A DNA stretch of 64,000 nt from Paraburkholderia solisilvae (lineage in GTDB: Bacteria > Pseudomonadota > Gammaproteobacteria > Burkholderiales > Burkholderiaceae): the NCBI RefSeq assembly GCF_902859875.1, contig NZ_CADIKF010000012.1, positions 1 through 64,000 of the forward strand, written 5' to 3'. Of this stretch, positions 17,620 through 26,025 are shown one piece after another. Position 1 is the stretch's first letter, and every line of letters starts with the position of its first letter. The notes below the pieces were generated by a model, which was not told the DNA's origin, searched no databases, and saw only the letters and a list, made by a program, of their open reading frames with translations. Made by a program: the position numbers and the translations under genes.

Positions 17620-17784
17620 ATGACGGTATTGTTCGCGGACATGGACGCGGCAACCGAAATCCAAGAGAACGAATGTGCTCCGAAGAATCCGTACAGTTGC
17701 ACACCCATGCGGCAGTGCATACCGTGTGCACCTAATGGAAACATGAAATGCTTGCCCAACTGTAACTGCATTCCCGGCAGATAA
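17620..17784 (+). CDS. Cysteine-rich peptide with repeated C-x-P tripeptides
   Basis: This frame encodes 54 residues from the ATG at 17620 (or 47 from 17641) to a TAA at 17782-17784. It contains seven cysteines in the last 37 residues, and six of them begin a Cys-x-Pro tripeptide: CAP, CTP, CIP, CAP, CLP, CIP, the seventh being CNC. Such regularity is very unlikely in noncoding DNA. No signal peptide is visible and no strong ribosome site precedes either ATG, which lowers confidence. Metal binding or disulfide knotting is inferred only from composition. Neighbouring genes give no functional hint. Not a family I know. Confidence 0.45.
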   Translation: MTVLFADMDAATEIQENECAPKNPYSCTPMRQCIPCAPNGNMKCLPNCNCIPGR

Positions 17785-17845
17785 TATTCGGCTACACGTT
17801 GCCGGAATCTCCACAGTAACGCACAACCAAAGCTGGCAAACGCGC

Positions 17846-18136
17846 CTAAAAGTCCCCACCATTCGCCGCAAGACCTCGACGCAGCAACTCCTCCAGCAAT
17901 CCCGTCATCCCCTCCGGATGAGCAGCCGCACGTTCCTTCAGTATGCTCACCAATTCACCGTTGAGCTTGCACGCAAACGGTACGAGTCCTTTCGCCTGAT
18001 CCAGCTTGCGCTGCTCGCGCCGGTCCGGCGGTGCTTCAGCCGCGCCTTTGCCGAAGCGCTCGGAGCGCGTCTGGTTCAATGAGTTGGAGAGTTTGAGCGC
18101 CTTGTTCTTTTCAAGGTCGGTTTTTTTCATCGCCAT
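17846..18136 (-). CDS. Small hypothetical protein with ribbon-helix-helix-like C-terminus
   Basis: The protein has 96 residues. The N-terminus is basic and charged (MKKTDLEKNKALKLSNSLNQ from residue 3); the C-terminal half reads FACKLNGELVSILKERAAAHP then GMTGLLEELLRRGLA, a strand-helix-helix pattern like small RHH DNA-binding proteins. The start at 18136 has GGAAC 8 nt upstream; an ATG two codons later is equally possible. It is divergent from the lipoprotein gene at 18410. DNA binding is a guess from secondary structure. Confidence 0.65.
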   Translation of the reverse strand: MAMKKTDLEKNKALKLSNSLNQTRSERFGKGAAEAPPDRREQRKLDQAKGLVPFACKLNGELVSILKERAAAHPEGMTGLLEELLRRGLAANGGDF

Positions 18137-18409
18137 GTAATAGTGTTCCGCAGTTGGAATAGGTGGCACGTATTGTACGCAAGTGCGTCATGCAATCTGG
18201 TCGTACTCGTTGCGCCCGCAATCAGACGGCAGCACAGCCCAAAAATCAGCCGCAAAAACATACCTCAGGGTTGGCCAGCGTCTACCACCGTACCAGGATA
18301 CCGGCTACCTGGCCGAGCACATTCTCATTCAACTTCGCCAGTCACGAACCTGCAACACAGGTCCGATAAGGTCGCGAATTCTTACAACCTTTCAATTTCT
18401 TATCGTACT

Positions 18410-20653
18410 GTGAAAAAAAGGCTCTTAATTTCTGCGGTTCTCGCAGCCGGTCTCAGTGCATGTGGCGGCAGTGGTGCGGTGGGTGACAGTGGCAGTGACG
18501 CTGCGCCCGTAGTAGACAGCAAGATTCCTGCGCTCGCATTTAACGATCCGCAAAGCACGTACGATTTGAATAGCTACACGCAGACTGCAATGTTCCCTCT
18601 GCAGTTCAATACGACCGGCGCCAATCTGTTGAACGCAGAGGCGTCCGGCGTGACCTACAACAAGGATACGGATTCACTGTTTGTCGTTGGCGACGGTGCG
18701 ACCGCAGTCGTGCAGGTGGCAAAGAGCGATGGTCACGTTATCGATTCCATGACGCTCAATGCCGGTGACTTCCAGGACACTGAAGGCATCACCTATGCTG
18801 GTGGCGGCAAGTTCGTATTGGTGGAAGAGCGGCTGCGTCAAGTCGATCTGTTCACTTATATTCCAAACGGAACACTGCACAGAGCAGACGTACAGTCCGT
18901 CAAATTGGGTACGACGGTTGCCAACGTCGGTATCGAAGGTGTGACTTTCGATACTAAAACCGGTGGCTACATCGCCGTGCGTCAGTCGCAGCCCACCAGC
19001 ATCTTCCAGGCGGCAATCAATTTCGCAAGCGGGTCGGCGACCGCGTCGGACGGTACGCCCATCTTGCCGTCAACGGACAATCCGCCGGCGCTGTTCGATG
19101 CGGCCACGACGGGCCTTTCCGCGTTCAATGACGTTTTCTCGTTGTCGAATATCGCACCGAGCAGCGCTGCGGATTACGACAACGTCATCATCATCGGTGC
19201 GCCGGATGGCAAGATCGTCAAGATGGATCGTACCGGCAACCTGCTGAGCAGCCTGTATATGAGTGCCACTGCCCAGAATGAAGGTGTGACGATGGGCTCG
19301 GACGGCACCATTTATGTGGTCGGTGAACAGGCCACGGGGCCGAGTCTGCCGGGCCTGACCATCTTCAAGCCAACCACCGGCACAAACAATGTCGGCATCG
19401 GCAGCAACCTCTACTTGACGTTCGATCAATCGGTGCAGGCGGGTGCAGGTAACATCGTTCTCAGTAACGGCGCCGACGATACGCGTTCGATTCCTGTGAG
19501 CGACACTTCGCAGGTGACGTTCAATGGCAGCGTGATGAAGATTCATCCGAAGTTTTATATGGTTGGCGGCACCACCTACCACATCACATATCCAACGGGA
19601 GCGATCAAGACGACAGCGGGGAGCGCTAATATCCCTGCCGTGTCCGACTCATCGACAATCTCGTTCACAGCGGTCGGTCCCGTTGACCACACAGCGCCGA
19701 CATTGACCAGCACTGCGCCGGTCGATGGTGCGACAGGCATCATCGGCAACCACATCACACTGTCGTTCAGCGAAGTCGTGCAGGCGGGCACGGGTAACAT
19801 TGTTATCAGCGACGGCTCGGATACGCGTAACGTGTCCGTGAACGACACGACCCAGATCAAATTCAACGGCGGTCGGGTGAGCATCACCTTGTCTACGCCA
19901 TTGCAAGATAGTGCTCGCTACACCGTTCAATTGGCCGGTGGCGTTATCACTGACCTGTATGGCAATGCCTATGCGGGTGCGACGCAGAGCTTCACGACTG
20001 CAGCAGCAGGTGCGCCAGCGCCAACCGTGCTGATCTCGGAGGTGAACTCGAACGCAGACGGCGGCCAGGATTTCTTTGAAATCTATAACTATGGCAGCAC
20101 AGCAATTGATCTGACCGGCTGGAAGTGGGGCGACAATCACGCTGACGTCAACGATGCCAACAATAGCGCGGCATTTGTGGCCGGTACGATACTCGCACCG
20201 GGCGAACATCTGGTCGTTGTCCCGGGTGTGCCTGGAACGGCCGACAATACGTTCCGCCAAACGTGGGACCTCTCTAGCGCGGTTCCGGTCGTTGTGATGT
20301 TGAACGTCAATAACGATGCAGCGAATCCGATCGGTTTAGGCAAGGGCGATGCGGTCATTGTCTATGATGCGAACGGCAATGTTGCGGCTGCAATGAACTA
20401 TGGCACACCGCTCGCTGCAGCGCAGGGAGACGGCACGACCATATCGATTCCAACGGCATCGGGCGCAAATGCGAGCCTCGTTGCCGCCGGAAATCACGCG
20501 GGTGCCGTCTTTGTCGGTGGCAATGCAAAAGCTTCCGCAGTGTGGGATACCGTTTCGACAACGACGCCAAACTATGTTGAGGCAGTGGTCAACGTACTCG
20601 GCGGTAAATCGGAACCGTCTAGCACAGCGTCGGTTGGTTCGCCTGGACAGTAG
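18410..20653 (+). CDS. Surface lipoprotein: SdiA-regulated-like domain, two Ig-like domains, lamin-tail-like domain
   Basis: The 747-residue protein begins with a lipoprotein signal peptide (lipobox LSAC, Cys18). Domains in order: a beta-propeller-like SdiA-regulated (YjiK) domain, about 50-330 (ASGVTYNKDTDSLFVVGD, DTEGITYAGGGKFVLVEER); two SbsA/Big_5-type Ig-like repeats, about 340-435 and 440-545, each with a V/IxxNxxLxFxxxVQAGxGNI pattern; and a lamin-tail (LTD) domain, about 548-745 (ISEVNSNADGGQDFFEIYN, LTGWKWGD). The start is a GTG at 18410, chosen because it gives the signal peptide; no strong ribosome site. It is monocistronic with a good terminator. Role at the cell surface is unknown. 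Confidence 0.85.
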   Translation: MKKRLLISAVLAAGLSACGGSGAVGDSGSDAAPVVDSKIPALAFNDPQSTYDLNSYTQTAMFPLQFNTTGANLLNAEASGVTYNKDTDSLFVVGDGATAVVQVAKSDGHVIDSMTLNAGDFQDTEGITYAGGGKFVLVEERLRQVDLFTYIPNGTLHRADVQSVKLGTTVANVGIEGVTFDTKTGGYIAVRQSQPTSIFQAAINFASGSATASDGTPILPSTDNPPALFDAATTGLSAFNDVFSLSNIAPSSAADYDNVIIIGAPDGKIVKMDRTGNLLSSLYMSATAQNEGVTMGSDGTIYVVGEQATGPSLPGLTIFKPTTGTNNVGIGSNLYLTFDQSVQAGAGNIVLSNGADDTRSIPVSDTSQVTFNGSVMKIHPKFYMVGGTTYHITYPTGAIKTTAGSANIPAVSDSSTISFTAVGPVDHTAPTLTSTAPVDGATGIIGNHITLSFSEVVQAGTGNIVISDGSDTRNVSVNDTTQIKFNGGRVSITLSTPLQDSARYTVQLAGGVITDLYGNAYAGATQSFTTAAAGAPAPTVLISEVNSNADGGQDFFEIYNYGSTAIDLTGWKWGDNHADVNDANNSAAFVAGTILAPGEHLVVVPGVPGTADNTFRQTWDLSSAVPVVVMLNVNNDAANPIGLGKGDAVIVYDANGNVAAAMNYGTPLAAAQGDGTTISIPTASGANASLVAAGNHAGAVFVGGNAKASAVWDTVSTTTPNYVEAVVNVLGGKSEPSSTASVGSPGQ

Positions 20654-20684
20654 TTTCCCGCTGTTTTGCAGCATGGGTATGGCG

Positions 20685-20716
20685 AAAAGCCGTCCGACTA
20701 TGTCGGGCGGCTTTTT
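20685..20716 (+). terminator. Rho-independent terminator after the lipoprotein gene
   Basis: AAAAGCCGTCCGA pairs with TCGGGCGGCTTTT (one G-T wobble) around a short loop and is followed by a T-run. It lies 32 nt after the lipoprotein stop. The A-tract/T-tract pair makes it usable in both directions. Confidence 0.85.
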
Positions 20717-20846
20717 AATGCCTTAAAGCGTTAGTTCGTGACGCGACTCTGCGGCGCGCTATCAGTCCGTTATCCTATGCAAAGTGTCTTCCCCACGCTG
20801 CATGCCGCGTCAAGCTAAAGCGGCGACATGCTTTTGCGTGGATCGG

Positions 20847-22019
20847 TCAGAACCTGTGACGGATGCCGACCATCGCCATCGCCTGTTTGTCGGTGCTCGC
20901 ATCGTTGCCAAAGTCGCCCATCGACGCGACCGCCATGACGGTTTCGCCCGTCGACGCGCTGATTGTCTCGCCGGACGCTTTCTGATAGCCGGCAAGCGCA
21001 TAGAGATCGGTGCGCTTCGAAAGGGAGTAGTTCGCGCCGACGCTGATCTGGTTGTAACTTGCCGTCACATCGTTGCCGCTGCCCTTCGTATAGTTGTAGC
21101 CTGCGCCAAGCACAACCGCCGGCGTGACCTGATAGTTCAGGAAGATCTGGCCGGTGTTGAACCTCGTGGTGTTGTCCCTGCCCTCGGCGGTGGCGTAGTC
21201 GTTGTACGCCACGTTGCTATAGGCGAGACCCGCGGTGAGCGGACCGAACGCGTAGTCGCCGACCGCACGGATGATCTGCGTCGAGTTGGCCGATACGAAG
21301 CCACCGTTGATTGCCGGCGAATCGATTGCAAAACTGTCCGCGTTCGGATTGAGACCGTCGAACGTCGCGGCACTGCCGTTGTTGCTGTTGGCGTGGAAAT
21401 AGCCGACGCCGAAGCCGAACGGGCCGTGATTGTAGACCGCTGCGACCGCATAGGTCTGGCCCGCGCCCGGACTGCCTGGCACGCCGCCAAACGCATACAT
21501 CGACGACCACTGGAAGCCCGCGTAGTCGGGACTCGCATACTTGACCGAGTTGCTCGTGCGGTAACTGTCGTCGTAGTTATCGATGTCACCCGGCGTCGCA
21601 AATGCGGATCCGAATGTATCGTCGTCCGTCAGCGGCTGGAGCAGATCCACCAACGGGTCATACTGGCGTCCGAGCGTCACCGAACCATAGGTCGTGCTGC
21701 TCAAGCCCACCATCGCGGTACGCCCGAAGATCCGCTGGCCCTGGCCAAGTGCGCCACTGTTGATGTTAAAACCGCTTTCGAGTTTGAACACCGCCGATAG
21801 TCCGGCGCCGAGATCTTCACTGCCCCGTAGACCCCATCGATTCCCCGACTCGTTACCTGAAGTGAGCTGGAACGTGTTGCCCGAGCCTTGTGCGCCATGC
21901 TCGTTGCTGAAGAATGCGACGCCAGTGTCGAGCGTGCCGAACAGCGTGATGCTGCTCTGCGCATGGGCGACCGAGGTCATTGCGGCAAGCGACGCGGCGG
22001 TCAGAATCATCTTTTTCAT
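20847..22019 (-). CDS. Gram-negative trimeric porin (Burkholderia OpcP/OmpC-like)
   Basis: This outer-membrane general porin is 390 residues long, with a signal peptide (MKKMILTAASLAAMTSVAHA) and the mature start QSSITLFGTLDTGVAFFSN, the hallmark of beta-proteobacterial porins. NRWGLRGSEDLGAGLSAVFK and FGRTAMVGLSSTTYGSVTLGRQ are family motifs, and the chain ends in the BAM-recognised aromatic residue (IRHRF). Sixteen strands are expected from the length. The gene is monocistronic and convergent with the lipoprotein across the terminator. Pore selectivity cannot be read from sequence. Confidence 0.93.
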   Translation of the reverse strand: MKKMILTAASLAAMTSVAHAQSSITLFGTLDTGVAFFSNEHGAQGSGNTFQLTSGNESGNRWGLRGSEDLGAGLSAVFKLESGFNINSGALGQGQRIFGRTAMVGLSSTTYGSVTLGRQYDPLVDLLQPLTDDDTFGSAFATPGDIDNYDDSYRTSNSVKYASPDYAGFQWSSMYAFGGVPGSPGAGQTYAVAAVYNHGPFGFGVGYFHANSNNGSAATFDGLNPNADSFAIDSPAINGGFVSANSTQIIRAVGDYAFGPLTAGLAYSNVAYNDYATAEGRDNTTRFNTGQIFLNYQVTPAVVLGAGYNYTKGSGNDVTASYNQISVGANYSLSKRTDLYALAGYQKASGETISASTGETVMAVASMGDFGNDASTDKQAMAMVGIRHRF

Positions 22020-22365
22020 GGAAACAGTCCAGAAGAGAAGGGTGGTTTGGTTGTGCCGGGTAGCTGGAAGACTCTGGATTCCATACGGTTTTTCAGAACG
22101 TCACCCGTACCGTGAGCGCCGTCTTCATCCAGCACGCGTATTGTCCCTGCGCCGCGCGGCCGCCAATATTCGTTCCGGAAATTCACTCTTCCGCTATTCG
22201 AAATTTATCCAGATTTTCTGAAATAAAATGATATGTCATGCTAACTAGACGTTAGCTAAGGAAGGGCGCGCGCGAGCGACAAAAGACAGGGAGATTCTCT
22301 GAGCGAACGGCCGCCTTCAGCGGCAAAGGCGACATCGAAGGTCTCTTGGCGCTTTTACCAATGCG
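22020..22365. other. Intergenic region upstream of the porin
   Basis: About 345 nt, AT-rich at 22180-22260. It contains a short dyad, GCTAAC-N5-GTTAGC (22240-22256), roughly 220 nt before the porin start. It should hold the porin promoter. No gene is seen. Confidence 0.4.
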
Positions 22366-23130
22366 TCATTGTGTCAGCGACTGAAGCAGCCTCGCCAGAT
22401 CCAGAGGCTGGACACGGATAATCCCGTGCCGTGGACTATCGATATCCGCGATGAGAGCCAGCGACAGCGCAACCGTCACGGGCAAGATCGTGATGAGCAG
22501 GCCTCTGCGCAGTTTCCCTTTCGTGCCGTAGCCCTGCACGACACAAGCGAGGAGCGCAATGAGGATCATGAGAAACCAGGCGCCGAGCGGAATGTGGTTG
22601 ATCCGTGCGGCCTCGGAATAGTCCTGCGAGTTCAGCACATCATTCATCCCTGCAACGACAAGCGCGCCGATGGGCGTGGGCTTGTCCTGCGCCACCTGCG
22701 TCGCGAGCCGCCACAACTCCGATTGAAGAACGGCCGTGTCACGGCGGATGCGTTCGAGTTCCTGCCGGTCCTGCGTACGGAAATCAGCCAGTCTTAGCTG
22801 CGTGTAGCGCACCAATCCGGCCTTTATTTTTGAGCCGACTGCCGCCTCAGCCAGATCGGCTCGCGCGTATTCCGTTCCTATTGCGTTGGCTTCGCTTTCC
22901 TCCAGGTTCTTGCGCTGGTCATAGCGGCCGACCGCCATCGAAACGCTGAAGCCAACGAGCAGCGCCAGTAGCGTCAGCGTGGCCGTCTGGATAATGTTGA
23001 AATCTTCGCGGGCCTCTTCCGGGAGTACGGCAACGCGCCGTAGCACATATGCGCCGAACGCCACTGCTCCGATGAAAAGCACGAGAAGTACTACAAACAG
23101 GATAGCCGGGTGAGCGACGAACGCTGCCAT
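22366..23130 (-). CDS. DUF4239/bestrophin-like membrane protein
   Basis: The 254-residue inner-membrane protein has two membrane segments at the N-terminus (about 8-30 and 46-66) and two at the C-terminus (about 182-200 and 208-228), with a long soluble middle rich in Arg/Glu/Gln. This layout and the LLALLVGFSVSMAVGRYDQR and EANAIGTEYARADL motifs match the DUF4239 (bestrophin-like) family. GGAG precedes the ATG. It is a single gene. An ion-channel role is possible by analogy, not shown. Confidence 0.75.
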   Translation of the reverse strand: MAAFVAHPAILFVVLLVLFIGAVAFGAYVLRRVAVLPEEAREDFNIIQTATLTLLALLVGFSVSMAVGRYDQRKNLEESEANAIGTEYARADLAEAAVGSKIKAGLVRYTQLRLADFRTQDRQELERIRRDTAVLQSELWRLATQVAQDKPTPIGALVVAGMNDVLNSQDYSEAARINHIPLGAWFLMILIALLACVVQGYGTKGKLRRGLLITILPVTVALSLALIADIDSPRHGIIRVQPLDLARLLQSLTQ

Positions 23131-23297
23131 GCCATGTCTCCACTACAGCGGTTGTCGTTTCGATCACGCCGGAAGCGGACCGAAGAACATGAAGGGCAGC
23201 ATATCCGCGATCAGGACAGCCTTGCCGGCACGAGCATGCAATCAGCACGGATGCCGAGGCCGGTAGTGGAAAACAGCGTCCTGGGGAGGGCCAATGT

Positions 23298-23684
23298 ATG
23301 AGGGATATGGCTACTTGTTTTCTTGAAGCAAATTCACCTGCTTGTCAGATTATCGAGCGTATGTTTGAAATGGTATTGGCCTTTGGTCCAATATCGCCAG
23401 ACGAAGGTCCGGCCTGTCTGGCCGGCGCGGGTTACCTGCTGCTGGCGGGCGCATTTCGCGTGCTGACTGGCGAGACGCCATACTGCGGGCTTGAGGCCGA
23501 TTCTTCCGTCGTCTGCGACCCTGAGCAAACGGCTCGATTCGCGGTGGGGGCGGTACGATGCGTCGCTGACACACAATGCCGTGCGCTTGCGAGCATCGCG
23601 CCGCCCGCCGCCGGACTGAACGCGGCCAGTGCCGCCGTTAACGCCGCGACCGTCGCTTGGCCTCCAAAGCTGGGAAGCGGCTGA
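23298..23684 (+). CDS. Possible hypothetical protein
   Basis: The 128-residue frame has a good ribosome site (GGGAGGG, 7 nt before the ATG) but only moderate coding character at the start. It is Ala-rich with six cysteines and a hydrophobic patch ACLAGAGYLLLAGAFRVL. No family is recognised. The frame on the opposite strand is less convincing. It may be real or a chance open frame in a sparsely coding region. Confidence 0.35.
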   Translation: MRDMATCFLEANSPACQIIERMFEMVLAFGPISPDEGPACLAGAGYLLLAGAFRVLTGETPYCGLEADSSVVCDPEQTARFAVGAVRCVADTQCRALASIAPPAAGLNAASAAVNAATVAWPPKLGSG

Positions 23685-23974
23685 CCACTCGCGCCACTGT
23701 CGACGAAGACACAACCCGGCCGCTTCGACTCAGCGTTTGCATGGTCTCGGAAACTACCATGCCGTCCGAATAGTTAAACGTATTGACTCGCGTTCTGCGA
23801 GGATGAAATGCTGTCCGTCTTTATCGAGTGAGAGCGCTGGAAGGGGCGTCTTCGCGAGCCGGTCCGCGGACACGTGGACCTTGCGTGTCTTCAGTCCAGG
23901 CGAACGGTCCTTATTTCTTGCCCTTAACGCGTCATTGAATTTTCGTGTTCTCTCGAATGAGATACGTTGGATGG
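23685..23974. other. Intergenic stretch without a recognised gene
   Basis: About 290 nt, with lower GC toward 23900-23970. I see no gene with a ribosome site and coding-like codons. A short motif TTATTTCTTGCCC (23911-23923) recalls the lrp operator half site described elsewhere, but the rest does not match. Confidence 0.3.
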
Positions 23975-24092
23975 CTAACTAACACGAAGATTGACATGGA
24001 GTCGATATTTTTCGCGCGCGACGCCGATCGAAAATTCGCAAATGGCCTCGTCGGATCGCGTCGTCGAGACCTCCAGTTGCCAGCCGGTCAGG

Positions 24093-24989
24093 CTATTCTT
24101 CACAATGCGCAAGGATTCGGCAAAGCGCGTCAAAGATGAGGCGCACGCGCGTCGGCACCGCACTTCCGTGAGGTCGGTATACGTATAGCGTAGAAGGTGG
24201 CGGACGCAAGTCATCCAGCACTGAAACCAGATAACCGCTGCGCAGTAGTGGCAACGCGAGATGTCCCGCCAATTGCCCGACACCCGCGCCCGCGAGGACC
24301 GCCTCACACTCGGTCTCCGGATCGTCAGTGACGAACACCGGACCGGCCGGCACGACCTCTTCGCCGTCTTTGAACATCCATGGCCATGGCCGGCCCGTAT
24401 TGCGGTCGATCAAACTCGTCAGCGGCAACTTGAGCAGCGCGTTTTTGCTCGCAGGGCGTTCCACTCGTTCAAACAAAGCAGGCGCCCCGACGAAATACAG
24501 CGAAGCCGCCGAAACGGCCCGTGCGACAAACCGGCTGTCGCGCATCACGCCGATTCGAACGCCGACATCGATCTGCGCGTCGACGACGTCGGTCAGCACG
24601 TCGGAGAGCCGCAGGTCAACGACAAGGCCAGGATGCGCCGCAAGAACCGGGGCCAACCCGCGTGCGATGAATCGGCGGCCGAGTGCGCTCGGCGCGGCGA
24701 CCCGGACAAGACCTGAAGGCTCATCGCGTTGGCCGGCTGTGTCGACTGCAAAGATGTTGTCGATGCCGGCGATGGCTTCAGCACTTCTGTGCGCAAGTTG
24801 CTCGCCAAAGTGACTCAGGCGCACGCCGCGCGTACTGCGATGAAACAACGGTTCGCCGATCTCTTCTTCCAGTTTCCTGATGACGCGGGTTATCACCTGC
24901 GGCGAGACGCCGAGCCGTACCGCGGCATCGCGGAAGTTGGAACTTTCCGCCGCCACACAGAAGACACGTAGTGCTTCCAATCGGTTCAT
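24093..24989 (-). CDS. LysR-family transcriptional regulator
   Basis: The 298-residue regulator has an N-terminal winged helix-turn-helix (MNRLEALRVFCVAAESSNFR, then AVRLGVSPQVITRVIRKLEEEIG) and an effector domain (VRVAAPSALGRRFIARGLAP, DVGVRIG). The type is the DNA-binding activator/repressor subgroup often controlling a single divergent gene. The start at 24989 matches the family and has GGGGAAA upstream; the upstream in-frame extension is not LysR-like. It is divergent from the DJ-1-like gene (230 nt apart), which is its likely target. The effector is unknown. Confidence 0.9.
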   Translation of the reverse strand: MNRLEALRVFCVAAESSNFRDAAVRLGVSPQVITRVIRKLEEEIGEPLFHRSTRGVRLSHFGEQLAHRSAEAIAGIDNIFAVDTAGQRDEPSGLVRVAAPSALGRRFIARGLAPVLAAHPGLVVDLRLSDVLTDVVDAQIDVGVRIGVMRDSRFVARAVSAASLYFVGAPALFERVERPASKNALLKLPLTSLIDRNTGRPWPWMFKDGEEVVPAGPVFVTDDPETECEAVLAGAGVGQLAGHLALPLLRSGYLVSVLDDLRPPPSTLYVYRPHGSAVPTRVRLIFDALCRILAHCEE

Positions 24990-25218
24990 GCATTTCCCCG
25001 TAGACAGGCTTCCTGATGCAGGAATTGTGAAATCGCTTCTTGTCCATTTACATGGATGGATTCGGCGAACAGACTGAACACGTCGATTCGACAATCCGCT
25101 CGCGAGTCCCGCTTCGAACGCCGCAGAGTATCGCAGATGACTGCTCGTTACGCATGCGCTGCCGAAGCGAGCCCGCGTGCATCCATCCAATAGCTGGCTT
25201 TACCTTAAAGAAACTGGC

Positions 25219-25938
25219 ATGTATTCCGTTCTGATGATTCTGACCGGCGCCACATCGTGGACGCAGAAGGATGGCATTCAACGCCCGACCGGATTTTGGG
25301 CCGAAGAGTTCGCTGTTCCGCACGAAACCCTGTCATCGGCGGGCGTTGCGATTACGCTTGCTACGCCCGGCGGCAAGCCTGCTCCGGTTGACGCGTTGAG
25401 CCTTACGCCGGAAGCAAACCACGGCGACGTCGCAAAGGCGAAGGCACTATCTGCTTATGTCGAGAGGCACGCCGAAGCATTGCGCTTGCCGCGCCGCATC
25501 GAAGATATGAGTCTTACCGGCTTCGATGCTGTATTTGTGCCTGGCGGACACGGTCCGATGCAGGATCTTGCCGTCGATGCCAACGTCGGGAAATTACTGA
25601 GTGATGCGCTTGCTGATCCAAAAAAGGTTGTTTGTGCGTTGTGCCACGGGCAAGCGAGTTTCCTTGCGGCTGGCGATGCCTCCAGCTGGGCGTTCAAGGG
25701 TCGCCGCCTCACCGCCTTTACGAACGCCGAGGAAACGCAGGCGGGCCTTGCGGCGAACGCGCCGTGGCTGTTGGAGGATCGGCTGCGCGCGGCGGGTGCA
25801 TCATTCGACTCCGGTGCGCCGTGGAGCTCGCATGTGGTGGTGGACGGCAATCTTGTGACCGGGCAAAACCCCGCATCCGCAGAGGCGGCTGCGAAAGCCG
25901 TGCTGGACTTGCTCGCTGAGCGCGTCGAGCGTGTCTAA
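25219..25938 (+). CDS. DJ-1/PfpI-superfamily (type 1 glutamine amidotransferase-like) protein
   Basis: The 239-residue protein belongs to the Hsp31/DJ-1 group. It has GFWAEEFAVPHETLSSAG, FDAVFVPGGHGPMQDLA and the nucleophile elbow VCALCHGQASFLAA with a Cys in the expected place (AL-C-HG) and the following His. Members act as glyoxalase III, deglycase-like or chaperone proteins in the cytoplasm. The start at 25219 follows AAAG-like sequence and matches the family start MYSVLMILTGA. It is divergent from the LysR gene at 24093-24989 and probably regulated by it. Exact activity is not decidable. Confidence 0.85.
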   Translation: MYSVLMILTGATSWTQKDGIQRPTGFWAEEFAVPHETLSSAGVAITLATPGGKPAPVDALSLTPEANHGDVAKAKALSAYVERHAEALRLPRRIEDMSLTGFDAVFVPGGHGPMQDLAVDANVGKLLSDALADPKKVVCALCHGQASFLAAGDASSWAFKGRRLTAFTNAEETQAGLAANAPWLLEDRLRAAGASFDSGAPWSSHVVVDGNLVTGQNPASAEAAAKAVLDLLAERVERV

Positions 25939-26025
25939 CGGAGATGAACGACGATGGCGCGTGCACGACGCACGCGCTGGCGTTTGCCGGTTTGCCCGGG
26001 GCCGTTTTCTACTGCACAGTCGGCG

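Noticed and set aside
23895-23965. Possible fourth trace of the lrp promoter (TTATTTCTTGCCC followed by an ATG 35 nt later)
   Set aside because: Only one arm of the dyad matches; the GCAAGG arm is absent at the right distance, and the spacing to the ATG differs by 2 nt from the other three.
23975-24103. A 42-codon minus-strand frame overlapping the LysR stop, starting GTG
   Set aside because: Its codon bias fades in the second half, there is no ribosome site of its own, and the LysR protein upstream already has normal length.
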